Source of the DNA: Prevotella sp.
Lineage (GTDB): Bacteria; Bacteroidota; Bacteroidia; Bacteroidales; Bacteroidaceae
Assembly (NCBI GenBank): GCA_024684515.1
Contig: JAIKWS010000053.1
Span: forward strand, 1-35,964
Reading direction: 5' to 3'
DNA: 35,964 bases
Shown: positions 25,202-34,087 of the stretch, piece after piece
Numbering within the stretch: position 1 is the first letter of the stretch
Layout: each line of letters starts with the position of its first letter
The notes under the pieces: generated by a model
Databases searched by the model: none
The model's input: only the letters and a program-made list of their open reading frames with translations
Told to the model about the DNA's origin: nothing
Made by a program: the position numbers and the translations under genes

Positions 25202-25828
25202 ATGAAAAAGACCTTTTTCCTGTTGTTGGGCTTGCTGGCATTTCTACAGTCTGGTTACGCCCAGAACACCATCGAGAGCATTCGCCAGCGCTATACGGAT
25301 GCAAAGAATTACATTGCCAGTCATACGGGGCAGGATGAGTATGACGGTGCCGAATGGCCCGAGTACTATCATGTGGAGGCCCGCCAGTTCCTGCCTGGTA
25401 CGGGTGGTCATAAGAAAGATGTGTATATGTACTGGGCTGAGCGGGAAGAGGAGAAGATCTATGCCTCCCACTACCTGACCTTCGCCTCGGCCAGGTATAA
25501 TTATGCAGCCAGTCCGTATTACGAGGAGTACCTCTACGACGACGATGGGCAGCTGGCCTTTGTCTATGCCATAGACCCCATGGTGGCGTTGGAGGAGATG
25601 GCACCCCTTCAGGAGTATGAGTTCCGCTTCTATCTCAGCAAGGGCAAGCTCCTGCGGGCAATCATCAAGCGTAGGGCCAGTAGCGAACAGCCTTTCACCG
25701 AGGTCTATACGGGCACTGTCCTCAGCGAACCGTTCGAGGCTTTCCTGCAGCGGTATCTTGGTGCTGCCAAGAAGATTCACCAGTTGTTTATTGACATAGA
25801 AAAGGAAGCCTACGATTACGACGAGTAG
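25202..25828 (+). CDS. Secreted protein of unknown function
   Basis: A 208-residue exported protein that was not recognised. The signal peptide (about 1-21) ends SGYAQ. The mature part begins with a charged helix (NTIESIRQRYTDAKNYI) and is rich in tyrosine and acidic residues (YYEEYLYDDDGQLAFVYAI, about 99-117), with a beta-strand-like middle (FRFYLSKGKLLRAIIKRR) and an acidic end EKEAYDYDE. No membrane segment follows the signal peptide. The gene is divergent from the epimerase fusion and convergent with the TraB-like gene; its stop codon lies inside a shared hairpin. Confidence 0.75.
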   Translation: MKKTFFLLLGLLAFLQSGYAQNTIESIRQRYTDAKNYIASHTGQDEYDGAEWPEYYHVEARQFLPGTGGHKKDVYMYWAEREEEKIYASHYLTFASARYNYAASPYYEEYLYDDDGQLAFVYAIDPMVALEEMAPLQEYEFRFYLSKGKLLRAIIKRRASSEQPFTEVYTGTVLSEPFEAFLQRYLGAAKKIHQLFIDIEKEAYDYDE

Positions 25829-25838
25829 CCGTAGGCTT
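25806..25838. terminator. Bidirectional terminator between convergent genes
   Basis: AAGCCTACG (25806-25814) and CGTAGGCTT (25830-25838) form a perfect 9-bp stem that spans the stop codon of the secreted hypothetical gene and ends 28 bases before the stop of the convergent TraB-like gene. Short A/T flanks on both sides could serve either strand. Confidence 0.6.
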
Positions 25839-25866
25839 TAAATGCTGTGAGGGTGGGGGAGTGGTG

Positions 25867-26772
25867 CTATTTCACCCCTTCGATGGTGTATCCTGCTTTC
25901 TTCAGACCTTCCAGCACACCTTTCTCGCCTATCAGATGGCCTGCACCGACGGCAAAGAAGGTGCTCTTCTCTGCCATCACCTGTGGCATCACCGTAAGCC
26001 AGTTGGCATTGCGGTTGTAGATCAGACGGTCGTTCTCTTCCTCCGTAGGGTCACACGAGCTGTTCATCTTCTCATTGAAAGCGGTCTCGATGGCTTTCAG
26101 GTCCTGTGCGAAGAATGCCTTCACGATATCGTCAGTCTGCTGCTGTTGCCACTCCTGGTTGTCCACGATACACATCAGACTCTCCACCTGTCGGTCCATG
26201 GGTGTGCTTTTCAGCAGAATGTTGATCTGTTCGTCCATGGTCTCAAGTCCTCCCACGGGCTTGCCGGCTTTCTCTGCCACTTTCATGAAGTAGTCATCGA
26301 ACGACTCCTGTGGGTTGAAGTTCGGGTTGCTCTTCAGGTACATCAGCAGCGACAACTGGATACCCAGTCCGTTGGGTGTCAGCTTGTCAAGTTGCTGTGC
26401 CACCATGGGGTTGCTCATGTCGACACCCATCAGTGATTTCAGCACACCGTTCAGCCTGGTCAACTGTTCTTTGCTGAGCAGCTGGCTCAGCGTCTGTCCC
26501 TCGGGCAGCATCATGGCAGTCTGCATCTTCTGGATATTCTCGGCCGAGGTCAGCTCTTTGCTGCTCACCTCGCCATAGGCCTGCTCGACAGCATCGAGTG
26601 CCGCTTTCAGTCCGGGTATGCTATCGGTGAACGACACGGGAGCCAGGTGATAGGTTCCGATGATGAACGATGGTTTCTGCAGCCCGTTGCCAGAGATCTT
26701 GTAGAGGAGCTGTGCAGATGCCGAAAGGGTGGTGGCGATGATAAGTGCCAGTGTTAAGACAATCTTTTTCAT
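25867..26772 (-). CDS. TraB/GumN family protein
   Basis: A 301-residue exported protein of the TraB/GumN (EreA/ChaN-related) family, possibly a metal-dependent hydrolase or protease. The signal peptide (about 1-21; ATTLSASAQ) is followed by LLYKISGNGL, then IIGTYHLAP with the family histidine (about residue 42), GLETMDEQINILL and the C-terminal FFAVGAGHLIGEKGVLEGLKKAGY (in outline) with the second conserved GxH. The length is normal. ATG 26772 is chosen; a promoter lies 33 bases upstream. It stands alone and its biological role is unknown. Confidence 0.85.
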   Translation of the reverse strand: MKKIVLTLALIIATTLSASAQLLYKISGNGLQKPSFIIGTYHLAPVSFTDSIPGLKAALDAVEQAYGEVSSKELTSAENIQKMQTAMMLPEGQTLSQLLSKEQLTRLNGVLKSLMGVDMSNPMVAQQLDKLTPNGLGIQLSLLMYLKSNPNFNPQESFDDYFMKVAEKAGKPVGGLETMDEQINILLKSTPMDRQVESLMCIVDNQEWQQQQTDDIVKAFFAQDLKAIETAFNEKMNSSCDPTEEENDRLIYNRNANWLTVMPQVMAEKSTFFAVGAGHLIGEKGVLEGLKKAGYTIEGVK

Positions 26773-26805
26773 TTTCTTTCTGTAAATTGGTTGTTGTTGT
26801 GGGTG

Positions 26806-26813
26806 CAAATTTA
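26806..26813 (-). promoter_or_regulatory. Promoter -7 element of the TraB/GumN gene
   Basis: On the minus strand TAAATTTG matches TAnnTTTG, 33 bases before ATG 26772. It falls just upstream of the in-frame GTG-type start at 26808, which it excludes. Confidence 0.6.
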
Positions 26814-26922
26814 CTCATTTTTTGGAGAATAATCACCTGTTGGCAGGAAAAAACGGAGGAAATGTATGATTATCTTCTGTCCGGTTCTTCAATATGGCGT
26901 GTCCTTCTTGTAATGTGATGGT

Positions 26923-27789
26923 CTATTTGCAATATTTCTTCCGATAGCTGTTGGGAGTGATGCCAGTATTGTGCTTGAAGTATTTTCCGAAAAACGAGGT
27001 GTTGGGAAAATTCATGGCAGCTGAAATCTGCTTGATGCTGTCGCTGGTATAGCGCAGTTGTCGTTCTATCTCCTTGATGGTCACCACTTTGATGATGTCG
27101 GTGGGTGTGTGTCCGAGGGTAGCACGAACCAGTGTGGACAGATATTTCGGTGTGATGTGTAGCTTTTCGGCATAGTATTCTACCAGCCTGTTGCGTCCGC
27201 AGTCCTCATTCACCATCCATACAAACTTCTCCACGAGCTGTTCTCCCCTTAGTGTCGTGTCGCTTTCTGCTGTGTTATTCTCGCAGTCCATGATTCCCAC
27301 CACCTTCAGCAGAAAGGCATTGAGCAGTGCCCGTACCTCCCCGTTTTTGTAGCGGTGCTGCGATTGCTTGATCTGGTTGCATATCAGGTTGTAGTAGTTG
27401 AAGATGGCCTCCGTATCGCTTGCTGACAGCTGTGCCACGGGATGGGACTTGATGTAAAGGGTGCTGTTGATGATTTGTGTGTGCAATGCCCGCGAGACCG
27501 TGGCTTCGGTGGGCTTGATGGCTAGCAGCTTGCAGTCGAAACTGGGCGAGATCATATAGTCAGACAGCATGCTTCCTGGCACACCGAGGAAAATCTCCCC
27601 CTGGTGGATAGTAATCGTATTCCCATCATACTCAATCTGAATCTTTCCCGCCGTACAGATGAGCACCAGCACGTACTCTGATTGGTACACACTGTTCTCC
27701 GGCAGATTTTCTATCTTGTCAATAATGATGACGTCCTCGTCATTAAAGGACAGATACGCTTGGTTTCTTACAAGTTCGAAATGCTTCAT
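26923..27789 (-). CDS. AraC-family transcriptional regulator
   Basis: A 288-residue regulator. The N-terminal cupin-like sensor domain (about 20-150) contains GKIQIEYDGNTITIHQGEIFL. The C-terminal domain (about 190-288) holds two helix-turn-helix motifs: LVEYYAEKLHITPKYLSTLVR and SIKQISAAMNFPNTSFFGKYF, then the AraC signature ending FKHNTGITPNSYRKKY. ATG 27789 is chosen because the -7 promoter motif lies between it and the upstream in-frame start at 27846. The gene is divergent from the efflux operon, so it is a likely regulator of that operon, probably through the 13-bp inverted repeat at 27866-27922. Confidence 0.9.
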   Translation of the reverse strand: MKHFELVRNQAYLSFNDEDVIIIDKIENLPENSVYQSEYVLVLICTAGKIQIEYDGNTITIHQGEIFLGVPGSMLSDYMISPSFDCKLLAIKPTEATVSRALHTQIINSTLYIKSHPVAQLSASDTEAIFNYYNLICNQIKQSQHRYKNGEVRALLNAFLLKVVGIMDCENNTAESDTTLRGEQLVEKFVWMVNEDCGRNRLVEYYAEKLHITPKYLSTLVRATLGHTPTDIIKVVTIKEIERQLRYTSDSIKQISAAMNFPNTSFFGKYFKHNTGITPNSYRKKYCK

Positions 27790-27815
27790 ATCTTCTGAAT
27801 GTTCTGTTCTGACCG

Positions 27816-27823
27816 CAAAATTA
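27816..27823 (-). promoter_or_regulatory. Promoter -7 element of the AraC-family gene
   Basis: On the minus strand TAATTTTG matches TAnnTTTG, 26 bases before ATG 27789. The -33 region is not well matched. Confidence 0.6.
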
Positions 27824-27865
27824 GGCAAAATTTTCCATATGTCCACGTTCCAAAGTGGGTGATAA

Positions 27866-27922
27866 ATGTTCTATTCTTCGTATTTTTTATTAGGAGGACA
27901 TTTGTCGGTAAGAATAGAACAT
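27866..27922. promoter_or_regulatory. Perfect 13-bp inverted repeat between regulator and efflux operon (candidate operator)
   Basis: ATGTTCTATTCTT (27866-27878) and AAGAATAGAACAT (27910-27922) are perfect reverse complements separated by 31 bases, 44 bases from half-site to half-site, about four helical turns. The right half lies about 20 bases upstream of a near-consensus -7 element (GAATTTTG 27944-27951) of the efflux operon. This fits an AraC-type activator or looping site; the binding protein is inferred from proximity. Confidence 0.65.
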
Positions 27923-27943
27923 GGATTTATGAGATATATTTCG

Positions 27944-27951
27944 GAATTTTG
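27944..27951 (+). promoter_or_regulatory. Probable activator-dependent promoter of the efflux operon
   Basis: GAATTTTG differs from TAnnTTTG at the first base and has no good -33 box, 34 bases before ATG 27985. The poor match plus the adjacent inverted repeat suggests need for an activator. Confidence 0.4.
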
Positions 27952-27984
27952 CAGTCGGTTTTGAAATATTAATGCAAATAAGAA

Positions 27985-29016
27985 ATGAAGAAGACAAAGA
28001 CATTCCTGATCATTGCTGTGGCTGTGGGCCTTGGGGCATGTAGTGAGAAACCCACTGAGCGTAAGTCGCTGCCGATAACCGTAGAGACAGAGACGGTAAG
28101 GGCAGGTAGCGACCTCGTGGGACGTTCCTATGTGGGGGTGGTAGAAGAAGAATCGGCCACGTCGATTAGTTTCACAGGGGCGGGAACCCTGACCCGCATG
28201 TATGTGGACGAAGGACAGCCTGTACGTGCCGGACAGCTGATTGCCGAACTCGACAAGACGCAGGCCAGGAACATGCTCGCTGCTGCCGAGGCACAGATGA
28301 AGCAGGCCAATGATGCCCTGACACGTATGCAACAGCTGTATGACAATGGATCGCTGCCCGAAATGAAATGGGTGGAGACACAAAGCCGTGTGGAACAGGC
28401 ACAGGCACAACTCGACCTGGCCAGGAAGTCGCTACAGGACTGCAGCGTGCGTACTCCCGTCGCAGGTATCGTCGGAAAGAAAGTGATGGATGCCGGGGAG
28501 ACCGTGCTGCCCTCGATGCCTGTGGCTTCAATCCTTAATATTAATAATGTACGTGTAGTGGTCAGCGTACCAGAGAAGGAGATTGCCCATTTCTCTCACC
28601 AGACGCCAACCTCCATCAGTGTCGAGGCCCTGGGAGACCGTATCTATCAGGGTGGTGCTGTCACCAAGGGTGTGGAGGCTGATGGCATGACGCATACCTA
28701 CGACATCAAGATCCATCTGTCGAATGCCGACCACTCACTGCTGCCGGGCATGGTGTGCCAGGTCAGTGTGGGTGACGTAGAGGGGACGAGCCAGCTGAGC
28801 GTGCCCATCACTGCCGTGCAGGTCAATGCCAGGGGCGAACACTTCGTGTGGACTGTTAGCGAAGGCAAGGCCCATCGCACTATTGTGGCTACGGGACGGG
28901 CCTCAGGCAACAGGATTGCCATCGACGGGGGACTTGTCGAGGGCGACGAGATTGTCACCGAGGGCTATCAGAAACTGAGTGAGGGTACGGAAGTTAAAAC
29001 GCAGGTACAGTCATGA
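27985..29016 (+). CDS. RND efflux periplasmic adaptor lipoprotein (membrane fusion protein)
   Basis: A 343-residue adaptor linking an RND pump to its outer-membrane channel. The lipobox GLGAC (cysteine at about residue 19) anchors it in the inner membrane. The lipoyl halves flank a helical hairpin: FTGAGTLTRMYVDEGQPVRAG (about 54-74, outline) and VRTPVAGIVGKKVMDAGETV (about 155-174), with a coiled-coil between (LAAAEAQMKQANDALTRMQQL). A beta-barrel and membrane-proximal domain follow (SVPITAVQV, GDEIVTEGYQKLSEG). Its stop overlaps the permease start (ATGA), so the three efflux genes are translationally coupled. Confidence 0.93.
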   Translation: MKKTKTFLIIAVAVGLGACSEKPTERKSLPITVETETVRAGSDLVGRSYVGVVEEESATSISFTGAGTLTRMYVDEGQPVRAGQLIAELDKTQARNMLAAAEAQMKQANDALTRMQQLYDNGSLPEMKWVETQSRVEQAQAQLDLARKSLQDCSVRTPVAGIVGKKVMDAGETVLPSMPVASILNINNVRVVVSVPEKEIAHFSHQTPTSISVEALGDRIYQGGAVTKGVEADGMTHTYDIKIHLSNADHSLLPGMVCQVSVGDVEGTSQLSVPITAVQVNARGEHFVWTVSEGKAHRTIVATGRASGNRIAIDGGLVEGDEIVTEGYQKLSEGTEVKTQVQS

Positions 29017-32000
29017 AACAGAAGAAAGAAAAAGAAAACTGGGTGGCATGGCTGATGCATAACTACCGCATCACCTTCCTGCTGGTGGGACTGATGTTCG
29101 TGCTCGGATTTATCGGGCTGGACAAGATGCCCAAGGCTGAGTTCCCCGACTTCACCATCCGTCAGGGGGTGGTAGTGGCTGTTTATCCTGGTGCCACTGC
29201 CGAGGAGGTGGAGATGCAGGTGGCCCGTCCGCTGGAACGCTATCTCTTCACCTACGACGAGGTGAAACGCAAGAAGACCACCTCGACCAGCAGCAACGGG
29301 TTGTGTACGGTGATGGTCGAGCTGCAGGACGACGTGAACAATAAGGATGAGGTGTGGTCGAAGATCCGTCATGGCCTGAACTCATTCAAGCAGCAGCTGC
29401 CACAGGGGGTGATGGCTATTGTCGTGAACGACGACTTTGGCGAGACATCGGCCATCCTTATGGCTATTGAGAGTGAGTACCGTTCCTATCGCGAGCTGAA
29501 GAAATACAGCGACGACCTGGCCGATGAGCTGCGACGCATCGAGTCGGTGAGCAACGTGAACCTCTATGGCGAGACCAAGGAACAGGTTACGCTATACATC
29601 GACCGTGAGCGGCTGGCTGCTTATGGCATCGGACAGCTGCAACTCATCCAGACACTGAACGCCTCGGGCCTCACCACGATGTCGGGCAGCATCACTGGCT
29701 GGCAGAAGAACGTGCCTATTCACGTGAAGAATGCCGTGAACGACGAGGAGGAACTGGAGAATACCATTATATATACCGATACCGACAACCATGTGGTGCG
29801 ACTGAAGGATGTTGCCACGGTCAGGCGAGAATATGACGACTCCGAGAGCTATATCGAATATAATGGTCATCCCTGCGTCATCCTTTCGCTCGAGATGAAG
29901 CCGGGCAATAACATCGTGCAGTATGGCAAGGACGTACAGCAGGTGATGGATGAGTATATTGCCACTCGCTTGCCTGACGATGTCACCGTGCAGCGTATCA
30001 CTGACCAGTGTCAGGTGGTGGGCAACTCGGTGGAAGACTTCCTGCTGAACCTCATCGAGTCGATGGTCATCATTTTCCTGGTCATGCTGCTCCTCTTCCC
30101 CTGGCGCACGGCAGTGGTGGCAGGCACGATGGTGCCTCTGAACACTTTTATCTCCGTGGGCATCATGTATCTTGCAGGCATCCCGCTCAACACTGTGACG
30201 CTGGCTGCCCTGATCATTGTCATGGGAATGGTGGTCGACAATGCCATCGTGGTGCTCGACGGCTATCTGGAATACCTGGGCAAGGGCATGAGCCGCTGGC
30301 ATGCTGCCGCTCACTCGTCGATGCACTATTTCATGCCGATGGCCCTGGCCACTCTCTGCATCTGTGCCATCTTCTTCCCCTTCCTCTTCGTCATGACGGG
30401 AATGGTGCAGGACATGATTCACTTCCTACCGTGGACCGTTGCCATCAACCTGTTGGTGTCGCTCGTCCTGGCTGTGGTTGTCATTCCCATCATGGAGGTG
30501 TGGCTCATCAAGCCCAGGGTGGACAAGGATGACAAGCCGAAGAAGAAATCGATCACTGACTACGTACAGCAAGCCTATGACAGTGTGCTCTCCTGGACGT
30601 TCCGCCATCCGTGGCTGACCATCTGTGGCGGTGTAGCCATTGTGGTGCTCTTCTGTGTGCTGATAGGCCCTGAGCTGAAAATCCGCATGATGCCTACTGC
30701 CGACCGCAACCAGTTTGCCGTCGAGATCACCTTGCCTGAGGGAAAGGGACTGGCAGAGACGAAAGCCATTGCCGACTCCGTCTATCAGGAACTGCGACGT
30801 GACGACCGAGTGACGGGCATCACCGCGTTCATCGGATGTTCATCGCCACGCTTCCATGCTGCCTATGCTCCCAAGGCTGGAGGTCGTAACTATGCACAGT
30901 TCATTGTCAACACCACCTCTGCAAAGGCTACCGAGGCACTGCTCGACAAGTATGAGCCTATGAGCGACCGCTTCCCCAATGCCTTTGTGAAGTTCAAGCA
31001 GCTGGACTATCAGAACTTCACGCCTTTCGAGTTCCGCTTCTATGGTGAGAACATCGACAGTCTGCATCGGGTGGCTGACGATGTCATGGCGAAGATGCGG
31101 CAGAATCCTGACGTGATGAATGTGAAGACCGATTACGAGCAACGGCGTTCCTATGTCGAGGTGGAGTTAGACCCTGTGGCGACGTCACAGCTGGGCATGA
31201 ACCGCACGCTGGCTGAGCTGGAGCTGATGCTCAATACTGGTGAGGTGAAGGTTGGACAGATATGGGAAGGCGACTACCAGGTGCCTGTGGTCATGAAGGA
31301 TATCCACAACGAGGAACTGGACTGCGATGGCATCGGCAATCTCTATATGTCGGCACGAACCTCTACCGTGCCCTTGCGGCAGATGGCAGATGCACAGCCG
31401 GCATGGGGCGAGACGCACATCCTGCACCGTAATGGCGTGAGATGCATCACGGTGAACGTAGAGGCTCGTCGTGGTGTCTATACCAATGCCTTGCAGAGTG
31501 GATTCGCACAGATGATTCGTGACGAGATACAGCTGCCCGAGGGTGTCCGCTTCGAAGTGGGTGGCGAACCAGAGAACGATGCTGAGACGCAGGGTACCAT
31601 TGGCGTGGGACTGGCAGTGTCGTTCATCATTATCTTCTTCTTCCTGCTCTTCAACTTCAAGACCTATAAGCTCACCTTCGTCAGCATCGCCTCTATCTTC
31701 CTCTTCCTGCCGGGCACACTCATTGGCCTGTGGCTGATGGACCGTCCGCTGGGAGTTACGGCAGTCTTTGGCATCATCACCCTGATGGGAATGATCATGC
31801 GCAACGAGATTCTTATCTTCGAGCATGCCGATGGACTGCGAAAGCAGGGATGGACGGCTCGCGATGCAGCCTACGATGCCGGTCGTCGTCGCATGGTGCC
31901 CATCTTCCTCACCACCGCTACTACGGCTATGGGTGTGGTGCCGATGATTATAGCCGCCACCAGCTTCTGGATGCCCGTGGGTGTCACCATTTGTGCTGGT

Positions 32001-32096
32001 GGCATTGGCTCGCTCATCATGGTGGTCATCATGCTGCCTGTCATCTATTGGAAACTTTACGAAAAGAAAAAAGACAATCAACCTTCCATCCAATGA
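29013..32096 (+). CDS. RND-family efflux transporter permease (AcrB-like)
   Basis: A 1027-residue inner-membrane pump with the duplicated RND architecture: TM1 (about 13-33), a large periplasmic loop with FPDFTIRQGVVVAVYPGATA, TM2-6, a second loop from about 555, and TM8-12. In TM4, where AcrB has the proton-relay pair D407-D408, this protein has V-V-D409-N410-A; in TM10, where AcrB has K940, it has R930 (MRNEILIFE). The relay therefore differs from AcrB. Substrates cannot be predicted; the family exports drugs, bile salts, dyes or lipids. It overlaps its neighbours on both sides by ATGA. Confidence 0.93.
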   Translation: MKQKKEKENWVAWLMHNYRITFLLVGLMFVLGFIGLDKMPKAEFPDFTIRQGVVVAVYPGATAEEVEMQVARPLERYLFTYDEVKRKKTTSTSSNGLCTVMVELQDDVNNKDEVWSKIRHGLNSFKQQLPQGVMAIVVNDDFGETSAILMAIESEYRSYRELKKYSDDLADELRRIESVSNVNLYGETKEQVTLYIDRERLAAYGIGQLQLIQTLNASGLTTMSGSITGWQKNVPIHVKNAVNDEEELENTIIYTDTDNHVVRLKDVATVRREYDDSESYIEYNGHPCVILSLEMKPGNNIVQYGKDVQQVMDEYIATRLPDDVTVQRITDQCQVVGNSVEDFLLNLIESMVIIFLVMLLLFPWRTAVVAGTMVPLNTFISVGIMYLAGIPLNTVTLAALIIVMGMVVDNAIVVLDGYLEYLGKGMSRWHAAAHSSMHYFMPMALATLCICAIFFPFLFVMTGMVQDMIHFLPWTVAINLLVSLVLAVVVIPIMEVWLIKPRVDKDDKPKKKSITDYVQQAYDSVLSWTFRHPWLTICGGVAIVVLFCVLIGPELKIRMMPTADRNQFAVEITLPEGKGLAETKAIADSVYQELRRDDRVTGITAFIGCSSPRFHAAYAPKAGGRNYAQFIVNTTSAKATEALLDKYEPMSDRFPNAFVKFKQLDYQNFTPFEFRFYGENIDSLHRVADDVMAKMRQNPDVMNVKTDYEQRRSYVEVELDPVATSQLGMNRTLAELELMLNTGEVKVGQIWEGDYQVPVVMKDIHNEELDCDGIGNLYMSARTSTVPLRQMADAQPAWGETHILHRNGVRCITVNVEARRGVYTNALQSGFAQMIRDEIQLPEGVRFEVGGEPENDAETQGTIGVGLAVSFIIIFFFLLFNFKTYKLTFVSIASIFLFLPGTLIGLWLMDRPLGVTAVFGIITLMGMIMRNEILIFEHADGLRKQGWTARDAAYDAGRRRMVPIFLTTATTAMGVVPMIIAATSFWMPVGVTICAGGIGSLIMVVIMLPVIYWKLYEKKKDNQPSIQ

Positions 32097-33424
32097 AAAA
32101 AATACTATCAACCGTCCTTTGTCTTATATGCTGCTGTTCTGTAGCAGCCCAGACCCCTCTCGCCCTCGATGAGTGCAAGCTCCTTGCCCGTGAGAACAAC
32201 ATCGCCATGCGCACGGCACAAAACAGTCTGCAACAGGCTGAGCAGCAGCAGAAGCAGGCCTTCACCAACTATTTCCCACAGCTATCAGCCATGGGTGGCG
32301 GCATGACAGCCAACAAGCATCTCATGCAGATGGACCTGCCTGCCGAGTTGTCGGCTATGGCGGCCATGCTGCCGGCAGGAGCCACCATGCCGACGAGCAT
32401 CGGAATGGTCAAACATGGCATCATGGGATCGGTGTCGGCCATGCAGCCCGTCTTTGCAGGAGGACAGATTGTCAACGGCAACAAGCTGGCGCAGCTGGGA
32501 GTGGAGGTGAGTCGTATCCAGCTGGAAGCCTCTGCCGACGAGGTCGAACTTGCCACCGAATGGTATTACTGGCAGGTGGTGTCGCTGAAAGAGAAACTGA
32601 CCACGCTGGGCTCGTTGCAACGCATGCTCGAACAGCTGGAGAAGGATGTCACGGTGAGTGTCCATGCTGGCGTCACCACTCGCAACGACCTCTTGCAGGT
32701 GCAGCTCAAGGTGAACGAGGTCGAAAGCCAGACGGTGCAGGTACAGAATGCCCTCGCCATCTGCCTGCAGCTGCTGGCTCAGCATGTCGGCAAGAGTGGG
32801 GAGGATATTGATGTGGCCGAGCGGGTGCCCTATGCCGACAGCCTCTTGCTGCCCCTGCGTCACGACCATCTGGCCTCGCTGGCATCTACCTCGCAATATC
32901 GACTGATGGAGAGGAATGTCGAGGCTTCAAGACTGCAGCTCAAGATGAAAATTGGTGAAAACCTTCCTGCCGTCAGTGCGGGGGCCGTCTACACCTACAA
33001 CGACCTAATGGGCGACGGACGGGGTGTGGGCATGCTCATCGCTACCGTCAGTGTGCCCATCAGTGGATGGTGGGGCGGCTCGCATGCCATCAGGAAACAG
33101 CGGCTGGCACTCGACAATGCACGTATGCAACTCACCGATGCCAGCGAGAAACTGGTCATCAACATGGACAACTGCTGGGCTAGCGTAGAGACCTGCCACC
33201 GGCAGCTCGCCATTGCCCGCAAGTCGATAGCCCAAAGCGAAGAGAACCTCCGGCTGAACAACGACTACTACAGGGCTGGAACCACCACCATGAGCGACTT
33301 GCTCGATGCACAGAGCAGTTATCAGCAGAGTCGCGACAAGTATGTCGATGCATACATCGACTACCAGGTCAATCTGCTGAAGTACCAGCAGGCTACAGGA
33401 ACCACTTTATGTTTCACTAAATAA
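32093..33424 (+). CDS. TolC-family outer membrane efflux protein
   Basis: A 443-residue outer-membrane channel of the TolC family, third part of the tripartite pump. A signal peptide (about 1-20; CCCSVAAQ) is followed by two repeated helical/barrel halves. The first begins LALDECKLLARENNIAMRTAQ and the second has NVEASRLQLKMKIGENLPAV and VYTYND; the end has NDYYRAGTTTMSDLLDAQSSY, a typical TolC segment. ATG 32093 is chosen because it overlaps the permease stop (ATGA). The upstream open frame to 31730 runs inside the permease gene in another frame and is not coding. Confidence 0.93.
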   Translation: MKKILSTVLCLICCCSVAAQTPLALDECKLLARENNIAMRTAQNSLQQAEQQQKQAFTNYFPQLSAMGGGMTANKHLMQMDLPAELSAMAAMLPAGATMPTSIGMVKHGIMGSVSAMQPVFAGGQIVNGNKLAQLGVEVSRIQLEASADEVELATEWYYWQVVSLKEKLTTLGSLQRMLEQLEKDVTVSVHAGVTTRNDLLQVQLKVNEVESQTVQVQNALAICLQLLAQHVGKSGEDIDVAERVPYADSLLLPLRHDHLASLASTSQYRLMERNVEASRLQLKMKIGENLPAVSAGAVYTYNDLMGDGRGVGMLIATVSVPISGWWGGSHAIRKQRLALDNARMQLTDASEKLVINMDNCWASVETCHRQLAIARKSIAQSEENLRLNNDYYRAGTTTMSDLLDAQSSYQQSRDKYVDAYIDYQVNLLKYQQATGTTLCFTK

Positions 33425-33437
33425 AATAAGTAATGTT

Positions 33438-34058
33438 ATGGACAACGTATTAACAGCGATTTTCAAAGTCGAAAGCGAGGGATATCAGGCTTTCGCAGAG
33501 ATTCAGGACAACCTGAAGAGTGAATTGTTCTTCGTGCCGCAGATGGCTCTCATGAAATATGACCTTGGCCACCTGTTGACACTCAGCAGCTACGAGTCGC
33601 CCCTGTTGGAAGACGGCAAGACCTTCGGTGGCGGACTCTTTGGCAGTCTGGTTGGCATTCTTGGAGGACCCATTGGCATGTTGCTCTGTGGTACCACGGG
33701 TGCCGTCATGGGATTTGCTTCCAGCCGTGCCGATAGCCAGGCTGCAAAGTCGTTGCTCGTGAGTGTATGTGAAAAACTGCAGGAGGGCACCGTGGCCATT
33801 GTGGCTCTGACAAGAGAGGACGACGAGTCTTATCTCGACAGCATCCTGACCAAGTTCGACACCATTGTGATTCGTCGCAGTGCCGTTTTCGTGGCTGAGG
33901 AAGTGGCTGAGGCCAAGCGGATGGAAGACGATATGCAGAGGCAGCTGAGGGCACAGCTGAGGGCAGAGAAAAAGGAAGTCATCACCGAGGCTATTCAGCA
34001 GAAGTGTGACAAAATCAAGGCTGACTTCGAGGCTTTCAAGGCGAAGTTCAGGAAATGA
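33438..34058 (+). CDS. DUF1269-like protein with glycine-rich hydrophobic segment
   Basis: A 206-residue protein resembling DUF1269. The N-terminal ferredoxin-like part (1-50) is followed by a glycine-rich hydrophobic stretch (about 64-93; GGGLFGSLVGILGGPIGMLL and then CGTTGAVMGF), reminiscent of glycine-zipper membrane segments, then SYLDSILTKFDTIVIRRS and a charged coiled-coil tail (about 155-206). No signal peptide is present. It starts 13 bases after the TolC-like gene, so it may belong to the efflux operon, but its job is unknown. Confidence 0.7.
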   Translation: MDNVLTAIFKVESEGYQAFAEIQDNLKSELFFVPQMALMKYDLGHLLTLSSYESPLLEDGKTFGGGLFGSLVGILGGPIGMLLCGTTGAVMGFASSRADSQAAKSLLVSVCEKLQEGTVAIVALTREDDESYLDSILTKFDTIVIRRSAVFVAEEVAEAKRMEDDMQRQLRAQLRAEKKEVITEAIQQKCDKIKADFEAFKAKFRK

Positions 34059-34087
34059 CGGCGATAAGGATCCTTTGACTGGCTGTC

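Noticed and set aside
31730..32092. N-terminal extension of the TolC-like gene
   Set aside because: It overlaps the 3' end of the permease gene in another frame; the signal peptide begins at ATG 32093, which overlaps the permease stop.
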